Shown: positions 40,165 to 55,430, numbered from the stretch's first letter. The stretch is DNA of 64,000 nt from Acanthopleura granulata (GCA_016165875.1 JABBOT010000002.1:16988144-17052143), one strand, 5' to 3'. The notes: a model not told the origin generated them from the letters alone. Program-made: numbers and translations.

Positions 40165-43100
40165 GTTCACAATTATACACCTTCTTGACCAAAATATATG
40201 ATTCTTTCAAATACTCTTTCCACAATAATAATAGTGATAAAATTTTTGAAAAATTACAGAAAAAAAGGAATAAATGTCTCAGAACAAACTTTTCTCAGTT
40301 TTGTTTTAAATTTGTGCAGAATGAAATGAACAATCTGCTGCTATGTTCAGAGTCACCACAGCATATGGCAGAATCTTCATTTTCTCTGTGCTCTTGCTTA
40401 AAGGTCAAAGTCCTGTTATTCTGGCCGTGTATTCAATACCAGAATATGCAGGCCTATTTACAAGTACTTTACAAACCGTCCATCGTGTCGCGAATGTAGT
40501 TCTGGTGTTATATGTCAACGTGAAATAAGCCTTTACAGTAAAGCAGCGCGTTAAATATATGGCTATATTTGGACCACGTGCCACAGGGAGACACTCTCTT
40601 GCAATAACTGAATAATGTTGAAAGTGGTGTTAATCGCCTAGGGAACAAATAAAGCGCGATTTTCGAACCCATCTATTTATCAGTAACACTGGCTGAAAAT
40701 GATATATCATCGCATTTCAAGGCGTCTGTGCGTGAACGATTGGGCTTCATACGGCTGTCTGGGATGCATTTCCGGTATGATTGTGACAACACAACATCTG
40801 CGAGGAACTGTAGAGATCCTGCCTTTTCGCCACATCTCTGTGCTCGAAGTGAACAACTGTGGTATTTAACAAGTATTAGTTAAAAGTTATTACCAGAACA
40901 TTTTTGATATGCTTTTAAGATTAAGGTACAAGTTATATTCACTGTTTTGAAGATTAAATATATCTGTAACGCTTTTTTAAATCTAAACCACCCCTTCGTC
41001 GGTATTATGACCACGGTCCGTTAAAACAAAAGCCTGCAATGCAAAGGCTACAAGGCGAAAACATGTAACTCGATGATTTTGGTAATTGCATTGTGCGAAC
41101 GAAGGCAAGTGACTTGAGATAATAATCTAAGATTTTCCTTCCATTATAAACTTTATCAACATGTACTGTTTGTCGAAATATCAGAAGGGAATTAAATACC
41201 GGAACCGTAAAAGATTATTCTGCCTGCTTGTAGTCCACGCATACCCAAGTTAATGAGCAAATAACATTACTGAACTCAGGCTCGAGAAGACGGAAAATCA
41301 TTATGGTTCTGTATGATTTGGTTACACAGGTGCTCTATCTTGCCACCATGGACTTCACAGTTGTCAAAATAAAATGCCTAAATATGAAACGCAGTGTTAG
41401 TCTTTTGCTTACACTGCTGGTGTATCAGGTGTTTTGTAAGGCAATAGATCACTGAGAGGAAAGCTGGATCCTTGTCTGATGGCTGCAGTTCCCGGATGCC
41501 ATAACACTGGCAACCGGAAATTGTAACCATTTTAGCCCACCAGCCGTGTTCATCAGGCCAATGGCTGCCTAACCAGTGACCTTTACAATGTTACTGTGCC
41601 AGAATTGATATTAAAGCCCGTTCGTCTTTCTGTCGCATGTTTAACACAATCAAGAAGGCAATACTGTGGCCAACCGAGGCATATGGCTGGTGTGGTTTTG
41701 AGATAAACCTCTGCTGATGGAAACTGTCAGTGAGTTACCTTAAGGCGGTCAATATTGATAGAAGTTATTAATAATTTCCAGATCCGAGAACAACATGAAA
41801 TCGACTATCAGCAGATCCACAATTTACCTGCAGTCAGGATGGAATCACAACTCTACCTGCTCTCCTTGAGGTAGTGTTTTCTGAATATTTTGACTCTAAC
41901 TTAATGTAGTTTAGTGTTTAGTGCAGCATTAACCCTAGACACAACGGTTACCTCCATCCGAAAAACTGAATCGATAAATCGATTGTTGCTTATTGCCAAA
42001 CCCGTAAATTTTTAACTTTTGCGATGGTTTTTAATTTCGCTAATTGTTCCACAAATGATAGCTTGTCTAGCGGGCCTCGATGTGTCTTGCTGGGATATTG
42101 CTGATTTAACTTGAACCCAGGATGGTTCTTTCGTGCAGTTAAAAACGGTTTGCAATGTTTCGCTCCTTGGAGAACTTTAATGACACAGCCTTAAACTTTT
42201 GTGATGGACTACATACTTTTCTTTCCAGGAAAGACAAGTACATAGTCAGTCTCCATAAGAAAGATATCCTTGACGTGTTTATAATACCATCTAAAAACGA
42301 AATTGCATACAACACACCTTTGAACAATAAGTTTAAATCTTTGTTCGAGTCCAGGACTGCCTTTGGTGATCAGGTTTTTCATGTTTTTTTTTAAGAGTAA
42401 ATTGAGCTTTGATATTGCTTGCTGGGGTGTAAAACCTACTTTCACATAAGCAATAAATAAATTAAATACAATACATATACATAAAGCAAATTATGGGTTT
42501 TATCCTAGCGGTTTATCTTCGGGGAATTTCCTGACAAGATTGTAGGGGGCAAGAACACCAGCTGTGGCGTGGGACTCCCAGAGGCAATTGTTCACAATGA
42601 CAGCAATGTAATGGAACGATGGCGAAGACAGACATTGTATGCTGCTGTCGATGATCGATGAAATCACTATGAGAGGCAAACAGTTCCTGGAGTCCTGGAG
42701 AAAACCCACGCAGTCAAAAGCTTCTTAGAATTCTGATTATCGACTACTCAGGTAAAAGAAATGCCACCACAATACCAAGCTAACCAGTATATAGTTAATC
42801 AACAAAAGTGAAAAAATGTCAACGGAGACTGGAACCAAAACTCAACAGGGCAAGATGAAACAGGTGATAAAGGGGGCATAACTGCGTTATATATGCCGCT
42901 TGCAGTAAATCCTTCGTTAGGGCACGGAATTGTGGCTGAAAAGATAAATTTGTTCACTACCTGATATTTTACCGAGTAATACATTAGTACAACGCACTTA
43001 GTTACTTAGTTTGTTCATGACAAGCCCTGGTGAAATTAAGTGCGTTACTTAACTACTCTTAGAAGGGAAAATGAACGCATTGAAGTACTATTTGTATGCT

Positions 43101-44639
43101 AACGATATTTACCGGGATCATAGCAGGCGGGTGGTGATGTGTCAAACGGAATGTGTGTCAAAAGGCCAGTGTGTAATTTCCGCTTCCCACTGCATAGGGA
43201 TGGGCACTTGAAAGACACGGGGAGTGGATCCCGCACACAGGTATTCATACAGCATGGCGATCCCCTCAAGCAACACTTCCTCCATATTTATATGATCGAT
43301 TGAATCTTTTGAAACCTTTTTACTTCAAAGCATGAAAAGGTTGTCATCTCCGGTGACAACTAATGCACTGTTCCCAGAACGAGGAGACTTCAAAGTTAGT
43401 GTTATTGAACTAGAAAAATAATTCATTGTATCTTTCAAGATAAGAGATTATTAGTGTTGCCAGGGTTAAAATAGTGCTTGGGTTTTGTCTGGATTTTTTG
43501 TCTTTCCTTTGTTTCCTTCCTAGGTTTGAGGAACTGCAACTGGACGCCACGCTCCTATACTTCACACAAAAGCTATTTCAGCGACTGAAGTTTTCGGACA
43601 TACTTCCGTATTTCTCACAGTCTGTTCCCCGCCTACTTTATTCTTGATACCTGGTGTAGGTGTGAACGAGTGATAAGTATGAAAGCGGATAACTTTCACT
43701 CACCAGCTCACTCTGGACCATATCAAAAGGTGTACAAACGAGCCCCAACTGTGACACAGTGATAAACTTCCACTTGAACATGTCACGAAATGTTACCTGC
43801 ACACGAGAAAGAAAAGGTCCGAAAATCTTGGGCTCACGCAAGAAAAACCCCCGCGATGGTATGCCATTCGCACGAGTTTTTTCTCTCGATCAAGCGAGTT
43901 TTCAATTTTTTTTGCAGCACGAGCATGTAGAAATTTAACACGTGCTTATGTTCGTTTTGGTTCATGCGCAGGTGCATATTTTTGCTGGATTTTTATATAG
44001 TCCAGATACCCAGATGGAGAGTGGACGTTATCGGCTTTCATACATTGGAAGCTTTTGCTTTTTTATTGCTTGCTTAGAATTTCAGTACGCATGACAAGGG
44101 TGACGAGAAAATAACTGCTGTATGCTACCTGTACATATAGCTGTTACGTGGATAACTGCGAGACGACATATGAACTCAGCCAAAAGCAGCAATTCTTCCA
44201 AGCTGAGGTAGAGCTGCAAAACCAATCCCTGAGTCTATACTGGGCGGAACTGATAAAAATAAGAGGTAGTGCAAGAATTTGTAACTAAATGAAAATATAA
44301 AATTAACCCTTTCAGTGATGGAAATGATGAAATGAGTGTAAGTGAGATCGTACTTGGCATCTGCCGTACATATCGTTCGTGCGCTATCATAAACAGCAGA
44401 TCAGATAGGGCGAGTGCAAGGCGGTTAGCATGACATATTTATTCGCATACAAAATCTCTGGAATCTGGGAAATGTTCATATGTAACAGTATTGTCTGGTT
44501 TATCTTTAGTCACAAATGGCCGGCTCCGTATCGTCTGGGTCTGCCGTTATAAATCCGTGTAATTGGCAGCTGTGTCTGCCCAGTGCTGTCCCTGAGGACG
44601 TACACTGTGCATGTTTGATGGGATTTGGCTGAGTAATGT
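40165..44639. other. Non-coding stretch, nothing recognised
   Basis: Only short frames, none with a recognisable domain. About 41935-41980 contains ACAACGGTTACCTCCATCCG, similar to the SINE body at 4060-4262, and may be a small SINE fragment. No other structure seen. Confidence 0.55.
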
Positions 44640-45290
44640 GTGTAAGGACAACGTGTGAGGTCAATGTACGGGAAATGTGGTGTATGTGTGGACCCTGTGG
44701 TGAGTGTATGGACCGTGTGATGTGTATATGGACCGTGTATGGATCGTGTGATGTGTCTGTGGATCGTGTGGTGTGTATATGGACCTTGTGGTGTGTGTGT
44801 AAGGACAGCGTGTGAGGTAAATGTACGGGCAGTGTGTGTGATATATGGATAATGTGATGTATGTGTGGACCGTTTGATGAATGTATTGGCCGTCTAATGT
44901 GTGTAAGGACACCCTATGAAGTCAGTTTACGCGTAGCGTGATGAATGTATGGACCTTGTGATGTGTACATGTTTAATCTGGTGAAGGTGTGGACCGTGTA
45001 ATGTGTGTATATTCAGAGTGGTGGATGTATGGACCGTGTGATGTGTGCACGGACGAACGGTACGTGTGATGGGTATGCGCACACAGTGTGTGATGAGTGT
45101 TCGAACAGTGTACGTGTGTGGCGAGTGTCCGAACAATGTAAGGGTGTGATAAGAGTGCGAGTAGTGTATGTGTGCGAGGAGTGTATGAACAGTTAACGGA
45201 TGTGATGAGTTTACGAAGACAGCATTTGAAGAGGGTACAGATAGTGTGTGTTGAGTGTGCGGACAGTGTGTTGTATGAAGGGTGTACGTA
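44640..45290. repeat. GT-rich minisatellite
   Basis: About 650 bp of degenerate units of roughly 20-22 bp built on TGTGTGGACCGTGTGATG. Open frames on both strands here (Thr/His-rich on the minus strand) are by-products of the repeat. Confidence 0.85.
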
Positions 45291-48200
45291 TTTCTGGCAT
45301 TGTAATATTGACATAGAAGACATTTGTTCGTCTCTGTCTCTGCGTTGTGCCTTAAACAAACAAAATAAACTAGCTCCGATACTGTGTATGGCTCTTAGAA
45401 GGACACAACGACCCTTTGGGACGTCATTAACGTTTCAGATCGAGAAACAAAAATCACAGACCGTCTGACCATTAAGCTCATGGAAAATATAATGTCTACA
45501 ATGGACAGAACAAATACCTACCAGGGATAAAGTGGTGTATTTAAGATTTTTATTAAAAGAACAAGAGCTTAGCACTTGTCCTCGTGAGAGTTCGACTTGT
45601 ATTTAGACAATACTTAGTCGGAAACACTGGTCGGAAAATGGAGCTCGGCCCATGTCGGGCACACTCTGAAAATAGACACTATGGTAACGGTAAAAGCTCC
45701 AGCGATCCAAAATAAACCTCTTCAATTGAACTAAAATCGATTTATGATGACCGCTGATTTTTATAAGGAAATGGCCTAACTATGCCTGTCCTCCTCATAT
45801 TTGCTACTATAAAAATATGAAAAACGGAGAAAGTGAAGTTGTCTGTTACAGAGAATCAACATGCGACTAGAGCGTCACACCAACTGACGAAAGCAGTCGC
45901 ATTAAGTTCAAGTCGGCATGAATTCAATAGGACTCAACATGGGGAATGTACCTTTCAGGACAAAGATACGGAAAGGATCACCTGAGTTGTAAATGTTAAA
46001 GGTAATTTTAAACAGTTGCCCCTTAAACAGTATCTGTGGGAATTTTTGAAAAGTATATCTGGAAACGCGAGTATATCCTGCATGTATTTGGCTGTCGGAT
46101 TATGATTACGAAAGAAAGGGTTTGGTAGCATAATCCACCAAAAACATGTAAAACACCAGTGTTCTTCAGACTGGCAAAAAAGCTTCTGTTGGCTTTTAGA
46201 GGAACGATCCATGACCCTTTTGCTGAGGATTCAGTTTACCTGAGGGACCCTTTCAGAACTTTTCCTAAATATTCCCATTAAGTTAGTACTTTTGTTGTTT
46301 CAACTGCTGTAGTCTCACTTGTGTTTTAGAAAAATCAATCAATTAAATTCATACCCTAACGGTGCCTCTTTCTTCGACGACCAAGGACTACCTGGTTTTT
46401 GCAAGCCAATTCGCACCCAGAGATTTCAGGAATGTTGCTGTTAATATTTAAATTCCGGTTGTGTAATGTATAAAAACTTCATCGAAATCTTCTATTTGCA
46501 TTATAAGAGCTTAATTCTTGAACATTTCTGTTTTTTGTTCCTTGGTGATTTTTTTTACGAACGTAGCTTTGAAAACTTTTCTCCACCGAATTTCTGAATT
46601 CTAATGTCTTTTTGCGATGTTAATACTTGTATCCAGCGATCGTCGTTTCCATTATCACATGTAAATCCATACATATTGTACCTTATTATTTTAAGTCACT
46701 TCTTTCCCATTCATCTTGTTTTAGAAACCCTTACTGTAAATGGATTCTGTCAACTTTGCCTCGAAATTAAGAGATTCTTGGTTCCTTTGTTGATTTATTC
46801 CTATTTGCTACCAGGATAAGTCCAGCAAGTAAACACAGTGTTCCATCAGGTAGAAGACCAGCCTTAATTAATTAATAATCGCAGGAAAGACTTATACTGA
46901 TCATCAAACAACGTATTCAATGTCTTATAAACAACCTTAACGGCAAGCAGCATGACACCCATCGACTGTGAGTAATGTGCTAAATAGATGCTTGAATAAT
47001 CGGATGTCGTACTTCCAACATGAATGCACTCTGGACCAAAATTACATCCGTTTAATAATTTCACTCTGGGTTCACAAAGAACAGATTTTATTTGCATGAA
47101 AATTCTTTCCACTAGAATTCTTCCGAAAAGTCTCGTGCGAATCAATGACTTCATAGGGGTGTTGAGGGCAACAGAAATATCTGTTTTCACCGTCTTATTT
47201 ATCTTGACTACATTTGGCGTCATGTCTAAATAATTGGCGTCATGTCTCATTGGCGTATTTATGACAGAAGGAAGGGTGAAAGCGATTTTTATGCATCTTT
47301 TCTACGTTGAAAAAATCCACACAGCGGAGAACATAACGGGATTGTGCAAAACTGGTTTCTGTTTCTTGATATCACATTTAAGACTATGTTCCATGAGGAT
47401 GTAATGAAGTAAATATACCGATGGCGCAAGCTCATGCAAGGCCATTATTGCTTAAAAACATGCTTAATGCCACATCGGCAGCACTGGATACTGATTTTAT
47501 TCACCATCCTAGAACGTATGTGTATTTTGGCATTATTAAAAACTGTTCACCGCTTCTCTTTGCAGGAACCTCTTTTAATTTTTTGTTGTGTTTTATACAC
47601 TTTCGTAGTTCATTGGTGGTTTGTAATATTTGTCGTTTTTGTAAACTGATGTTGTGATTATTGACCCTGAACACCCATTTCGTTTACGTCTGGTATGCAT
47701 GTCGAACATTGATTTCGACGCCTAGGTTTACAACAATATATTGGCAATTTTATATTATGTTGGTGAAGGTATCTCTTTTTTGTCTGCTTTGAGGAATATT
47801 ATATAAGCTTTACTTATTAATAGTACAGTTAGGCTGAGTTCGTCATCACATCTGTTGGCTTCAGATCTAGATCAGCGGGAAAGAGGATTCTCCAGGAATA
47901 GGATTTTACGTCACGGTTAGTCTAGACATCGACGTGGACAGTTAACTTTAGATCTTTGTCTCTCTTTGATATACCGACATTATCTGTTTAGGAAAGTTGT
48001 GTCTGAGATGTATATATAAAGTATATATCTAACAGAATGTCTTCCGGTAAAACATTGCTTGTAATGCAAGGCGTTGTGTACGCTGAATCCAGCCCAACTC
48101 AGTAAGAGGACACGTGGTCTTTAACCAGGATTACCATGAAGGCTTTCTTCCTTCTTTCATGTCCAGTGTGTGGCATGCACATCGACTCCACGGTGTGGGG

Positions 48201-51200
48201 TAATACTTTGAAATTCAAAAAAAAAGAGCAAAACAAAAGATATGTATGTCTGCATTCTGTCCAATAAAATATCTCCATCAGGTAAGCGTTTTATTGTAGA
48301 CGTCCCACGAGTTTGGTGTCACCGCTTAAGGATTGGGGTCCATTGATCGCACTAAACCAGACTGCTACGTACTGGAGAGAATGAATACTGCGCTTTATGT
48401 TACACAACCATATTGTTTTTCCGCAATAATTTTCGTGTGATTTTATCAACGTTAACTCAAAAAGACTACCTCATTAATCATCTGAGTGGTACAATGCCAC
48501 ACCACCAAACTTTGCCTGTATTCTTCTCCACAAAATATAAAAAAATCGACCCGGAACAGCTACCATTTTTATAACTACTTCTGCTGGAAATAGGGTCATA
48601 GCATTAAGTCATATTAACTTCTCGGTGACAGGATTGGTGGTAAGTTTAGGCTGCCATAGGTAACAGAACTCTGAAAAATTTATAATAACAGTCTGTACAT
48701 TTATAGTGTATCAACATTCTACAGTGTATGTGAGGTACTGTTATCTAATCAGTATTCCTGTACTGACACTCCGAAAACTGGGTACGAACCGATGAATGGA
48801 CTTAAGAATATTGCCCTAGATTAATACAGTCAGGTCCAATACATTTAAACTAAGCATATTTTGCATCAGATAAGGTACACCTTGGCGAGTCTTCATTGGA
48901 ACACAGTAATTCATTCCAACTAGAAACTTAAAACCTGTAAGTGAGAATTTCTATACGTTTTGTTCCAAAGGTACAATTATTTTTTCGTCTAAATTCCAAT
49001 GAAGCATCCACTTGAGTGTAAACAACAACCAATCAGTTCAAATGTACTGACTAAAAGTGGCAATAATACTCTGAGGAAAGCTGTTATTGATGTGAAATTG
49101 TAACTTGTGATACGAAAAAGAAATGATCAGAATTCTCGATTTTTTTCATCTCGTTGTGTTTCTCTTGAAACTCTAAGTAGGAAAATGGACAGAAACTCAC
49201 AACGAGCACATATGTGCACAAACTCGTCTGACCTGGACCTGAATGTATTTTTTGGAAAAGCCCAGCGTGTACACGAATGGTCTCTGGTAATTAAACTGCA
49301 TAAGCTGCCCACGCACTACAGCACAGCCTGTGAGCTTCAGTGTTAAACAGCTCCCAGTGGAGAAAAACGCTCTTACCAAAGGACCGCAACCATTTGGCAT
49401 CGAGAGGAGGGAGACACCAAGTCTTTTGTGGCATGATAACCCTGTTACTTAGACCGTCAAAGGAAACACAGCTGGTCAACTGTGACAAGAGATGACCCAG
49501 CCAACACATGGGAAATCTGACGGCTTTGGTTGAATGCGATGATAGGAGTTAAAACCGTCTGTAAACCTACCCGTGAAAACATTTTCTACGAACGTCATGT
49601 TTTCTGTGTCATAAAAAGATGTCGCCTCGAGATACTGATGACAGCAACTTATTTATTTTTAATTAATAAATTATTATTGTTACGCCGAACTAAAAAATAC
49701 TCTTTGTTGACGAGAGCATGTTGGTTTAGAGCCCCGTAGAGGACGGTAAATCGTCAGACCAAAAAGCAGCGGAGGACCAGCGAGAAGTGGATATGATCAC
49801 GCGGACTCCTCTGCCACCCTTATTGTCTAAACGGAGAATACATTGAAACGCTCAGGAGGCGAACGATGAGCCAAAATGGCAATTGGAAGTGTAATTAAAT
49901 ACTTTATTATCTAGTTTTTCTTAAATCTGACGTCATGTCTCAGTAATTACATACAACTAGTGGCTAAAATGCCATTTAGGAAATTATTGTGCAAGGTTTT
50001 TATGTCTACCCCATACTGTCAAGTGATGCCCACAGTTTTATGGCCATCGCTCTTAGTAATTCGCCAAGACTTGGTTATATGACGACGCCATGATGAAATG
50101 TTGTCGCTTGATGTTTCTTTAAAATAACACTTGTTTCTGTTGAAAGCTACTCAGAGTAATGAGTTGCGAAGAAGTGTCTCATATTTGTGGCCATGTTCTT
50201 GACATAATTTCAGGTAACGCCTGTTTAAAATCAGTATATCTAGGAACAGTACAGAGCATTCGCAAAACCGCGGAGACGATAAACCTTCGTTGTCAGAGAG
50301 TAAAATGTCAAACTGCCATTCTTTACAGGTTACGCATAACAACACGCCATTTCGCAAAATTTCTTTCCTGTTTTCCTTGATCTCGCTGTGCTGTCGATTA
50401 TGATTGTTTTTCGTGTGTGCCGGAATTCAAAACATTTCTTTCCCTCTGTTTTGTTTTTACTTCCTGTAAGGTAAATTGCATAATCTCTCTGAAACGTTAC
50501 ACTACTTTTAGCTAGAATGAACTCTCGAAAACAACACTGCGGTCAACGAGCGACATATATTTGGTCCTCCTTGTGTGTGAGAGCTCTGGGGGATATTTTG
50601 GCCTAATAACTGCGATCCTGTGACAGTCAGGGAAAGCGGCTGATGTCCCAAATGTCCTTATTAGATGTCACCTTTGGCAATGTACAGTGGTTTAGTGTCA
50701 TTGATTCGACACACGATCATGGCATTCTTCATTTGACACACTTTTTTCTCTGCATGTCGCCAGTTTGATTTATATAAGATAATGTATCGGTAGTTAAAGT
50801 GTTAAAGAGTCAGCCCGTGTAAATAATTTCCTTTATGAATGCAACATCATTGTAAATCGATTGAAGTGTTTATCTGAATAAAAGAAAACGTCATTATATC
50901 TTGTATATTTCTGCTGAAGAAAGCAGCAATTTATTGTGCAGATATATTTAATTGTGTCCTAATGCTGGAATAACAACTCGTCTTACAATTTTTGGAAACA
51001 ACCGCATATCCGCATGAAGAGCAAGTAATCACGACAAGATTACAGAATCTCGGAACATCAAAGATTCCGTGCGACAAGTGGACGTTTCCCATCACAAGGG
51101 TAATTGTCTTGTCTCTTTGCCAGTTATGACTTCATCGACTACCGAGTACATTTACTATTCCTGCCTACTTCTTGATCGCATACACCGTCGACTGAGTGCT

Positions 51201-51330
51201 ATAAAGGTGTGCACGAGACTCAGAATGAATTTACGTTGTTCACGCCCATGTCAGGACCGCCACAAACTTGTGACCGGTTTCTACTACAGCGCCCCCCACT
51301 TCCATATTTATTCGGAATGTGTGGTTATGG
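45291..51330. other. Non-coding stretch, nothing recognised
   Basis: Frames up to about 128 residues occur, for example on the minus strand at 46864-47250, but none has a recognisable domain and their composition is that of the surrounding DNA. No RNA gene or clear repeat found. Confidence 0.5.
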
Positions 51331-51571
51331 GGCCCGTCTTACAAAGCTGGGTAGCTTACGTCAGACGTAGATGTTTACGTCTGCTTTAGTAGAGACTTCC
51401 GTCAGCTCCTAGAAGCGTCTTACTAAAGTTGTCGCAATGCTTAAAGTGTGTCTACGAAACAGCACAAGCGCCGCCATACTTAGTATACTTACAGAATTTA
51501 CGTCTGCCCGAGGGGGATTTGCATCAAACTTTACATCATGTCGCAGCAACTACAGCTTTGTAAGACGCTCA
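51331..51571. mobile_element. MITE-like element
   Basis: CGTCTTACAAAGCTG at 51335-51349 is repeated as a perfect inverted copy at 51553-51567, giving a 15-bp terminal repeat around about 235 bp. The interior is rich in ACGTC/GACGT motifs and has no transposase frame, as expected of a non-autonomous DNA element. Target duplications are not clear, so the exact ends are uncertain. Confidence 0.55.
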
Positions 51572-54500
51572 GTCTTTCCTGCGACACACGTCCGACAGGC
51601 TTACACCCAGTCGCAGCTTTACTCCAACTTAGAAGACGGAACCCTGAACTGTTTTCGTTTGGGAGTGGGGAGCTGCTGTACACATTAGTTCAATTTTCAG
51701 AGATTGTAATGTTGAAACTTGTTACTGCTACGTTTAAACATTGAATAATTGAGTAATTGTTTCCATTTCTATCTTTTGCAGAAATCAGTCTGGAGGACTC
51801 ATACCGCTGGGAAAGTAATTCGCGTGAAAGGATAATGGGAATTTTTGTATTTGGACACTAGATTTCTGTGTTTAAAAGCTGTACCCCAATCATTGCCATT
51901 TACACGAACAGACTTTTGTTGTCTCTATTTTTCGTTATATACCATGGGCACTAAGATTACCATTCCTTTCCGTTTATAGTCTACAGTACTGTTTGACCCT
52001 CTTGCATGTGTATGTAAGTAAATGTTGGTAAAACCTTAAAGAACAAAAGCAATACAAAGTTCACAGTTTAAAAGAATATAGCATATATTGGCAGACTGGG
52101 AGATTGTCTTGTGTTTATTAATGGAATCAAACCTAGGAATGTTGATAACCTATCCGGTTTCCCCGATACCAATACACCAGTGTTGAATATAAGATGGAAG
52201 GAAGCATTCCGTTTTTCTTTATAACTGTGTTTTTATCACTTGTCCGCTTTGGGCAGTCTGTATACGTTTGTAATGTATAATTGTTTAACATAACTCGCCA
52301 GACCCATTTGCGCATCATTATTCGGGACTTCTACACACTTATCTTAAACATCATACAGACAGGCAAAAGACGATATAATTCTACCACTGAGCTATAGGCT
52401 ATTAAACATGGCGTCGACTGTGTAACATTTACATTACAGAAAAGTCTCTCTAAAACCGCAATACCAGTAAATGATAAATAAATAGGGCTTTGCAGCACTG
52501 TGTTTTTTCATAATCTGGAGAGTAATGATGACAGAAGAACCCGCAGGAATGAAATATCGAGTCATACATAATAACACTGATTGATACCATACGCAAATCC
52601 TCTCACCCAAAGACCAGTAAATAAGGGCGAGTAGCTTAGTTACGCCATCTTAAGGGCCTTTCTATAACACGTCATGACGTAGTAAGCACCTCCTTTTTCA
52701 CAAAACCGACACCGTTTCACACCATGTTCTAGAAGATGTATATTTTTTCACAGCTTGAAGAGAAACATTTCTTGCTGATTCTCTAATGAGTTTATCTATT
52801 TGCCAAGTCCGTGTCAGAGATGAAATCTCCCTGGAACACCAGAAAGCAACTGCTAATTGCCGATTTAAGTCAGCTTGACACGTTGAGGAGAAAGTAACAA
52901 GCGGGGTCGAGTTTCTTAAGGTTGTTACGCAAATTAACCGATCACAATCTGTTTTGTAAAAAATAAATGAAAAACCTGCCTTACGTAGGAAAGTAAATTT
53001 CCGTGTTCCATGTTCTATGTTTCGTACTTGAACCTGTATTTTTTTTTCTCTTACACTTTACTAAGACTCACTTAAGGTGGGGATTGCTGCAATAATACAC
53101 ACATTTCCTACAAAGTAGGGGTATATGTGGGATTCAAGATGGTTGTCTTTATGCTTCAAATCACTCCAACGGGACAATGTAAACCATAACCTGCTCATCT
53201 GGATTGAAAGACAGATACGAGTGCTATTTGGAAAACCTGGAACCTGTTAATAGCGATTTATATGCAAGATTTCTTCAAGATGTCCAATTACAATGTCCTC
53301 ATCTTATTTCGTAACCATGTCCATTAGGTGACTGTATGCCCTAAGCAAAAGTCAATAAATTCAAAAAGGCTCCTGAGCTTTAAACAATCATGGCTATTCA
53401 ATCCGCCAAGACAGACTGGGCCATATGACTGCCTTGGTTAAAAAAAATAAACCCATGGCATCTCTCGTTACGTTGACATCAACTTACGTCAGTATATGAG
53501 CCAATTAAGACGGCATTTCAACGAATGTGGAAAAAAAGGTATAGCTCTGAAACGTGGATGTTTTGCTAGGGCTTAAGAACTTTATCCGATCAGCTTCAAA
53601 TCTGAACAAATATCAGGAGCGCTGAAAAATCATTTTCTCGCTCACTCAAATCGAATGTATAGTGCTGGGATATTTTTAATATTTAATGATTAATCACAAT
53701 CTCAAGGGAAATGGAAAGTAGTAATCTTCTTGGTTGGTTGGACAATAAATTCTTCAATGTTCTTTACGTTGTTGGTTACTGTTTTCCTACAGTCAAATGT
53801 GCTATGTCCAAAGCTCGGTCAGCTTTTGATTATACACACAGTCAATAAAAAATCCACTAATCCTTTTGAAACTATGTAAAAATCATAACACTCGCATATA
53901 TGTTTCAGTCCAGATGAACTATTTATTTGTTGCATTCTTTTTACTCCACATTTACCGAGTGTTCATAAATTCTAAGATAAAATATTTGCAGTTCATCTGA
54001 GGGTTTTTGTGGTCGGAAGGCATAGAAAAGGTACACAAACCTTCTAGGAACATGGTAAATTGATACTTGAGACATGTTCCGCATTTCTTTTCGATTAGAA
54101 CACAAATAACGATGAATCACTTTCGCTAAGTCTGAAAGTTTAAAAAACTTACAGATTCTGTACCCCGAGGGTAACCTCCTCTCCCACGTGAGCTGGTGAT
54201 TTAAACCGGCAATTACCATCCAGTATCGGGGTTTTCCTGGCATTATCCACAGATTTCACGTCAGACATGGATTTGGTGAATTAAAAAAAAACTCATTTGA
54301 GAAGCAGCATGGAATTTTCGTTGTCAAGAAATGCTGTGAACAAGATATATTTCTAGCAAAAAGTGTTGCTCACGTAAAAAGATGTGCATAATACGTCACC
54401 AGATGTGTTATGTGAAGGCAATTCGAGATAAGTTCGGCATACATGAGAGCTTAAGGCCCAACTCAACTGAACTGAACTCAGCGTTGCGTCGGATTCTACG

Positions 54501-55430
54501 AGCTTGTTTATGTATCCAGCTCCAGTCGTTAATATGGAAGATGGATGATGCCACTCACTGTCTGTAAATACTACGCGGCACGAGAACGGGGGAATGCAAG
54601 ATTAGGCAAAACGACGTAAGCCGCGTTTTGGGGGGCTTTTGCAGATACAATACACAACTCCTCTCAGCCAGTGTTATTGTTGCTTGACATTTCCAGTCCG
54701 TTGTGTTTTCTCCCAAGATGATGATAAAATTTACTTGGGCAAAGCCTAATTTTTATTTGCCTTTCGATTTTTGGTAGTCCTACAAACTTTGCAAATAAGA
54801 GAGACGATAACAAGTGAGTTGAAATGATAATTACAAATCGCCATGATCTATAAAAGGGTCCAAATGTACACATACACTAGGCGTTTCTTGGGAATTCATT
54901 ACTATCTGTGTCTTTCAACAGACAGCGTCGTATTTTGTTTAAAGTTGCACAAAGTAAAAAACAATACGTTTTATGCATGTTCAAAAGTAGGTATGTAATT
55001 GAGTCCTGGCGAATGGAACAGGGCAAAGGCAATAAAGCGACAGGAATCACTTTGTAATGAATGACACGAGCTGCAATCTGCCAAATATTGTGTTGAATGT
55101 TGTGTTGGAATCTTGTGTTAACTTTACCGAGCTGAGAAATCCACTTTGTAACTGCCATGATTGCGTTATGTTCCCCGGTGTGAGGTGTGAAAAAACATGC
55201 ACGATAATTTCCTGAATGCCAGCATACGCCATAAATTCACGAATTGGAAGGAATTACTTAAACATGACGAAAGCTAGAAAATCAAGTAAACACTCCTTTG
55301 AAGTATTTAATTACGCTGTCATTTACAACTTGGCCTGCTGGGCTGCATAATGTGTTCTCCAGAAAGACAATCAACCATAGGCTGATGTGGTCGTCTGTTC
55401 AAAACAAGGTCTCGTTGGTTCAGCTCCCGC
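51572..55430. other. Non-coding stretch, nothing recognised
   Basis: AT-rich DNA with short frames only. A tRNA-like A box on the minus strand at 52379-52397 has no matching B box and is not called. The GC content rises sharply after about 55.5 kb. Confidence 0.5.

Noticed and set aside
44661..45359. Thr/His-rich frames on both strands
   Set aside because: They are translations of the GT-rich minisatellite.
46864..47250. Minus-strand frame of 128 residues
   Set aside because: No recognisable domain, base composition typical of the flank, and no supporting context.
52379..52397. tRNA-like 5' part on the minus strand (TAGCTCAGTGGTAGAAT)
   Set aside because: It matches an A box, but no B box, cloverleaf or acceptor stem follows at the needed distance. 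Probably chance or a tiny SINE-head fragment.
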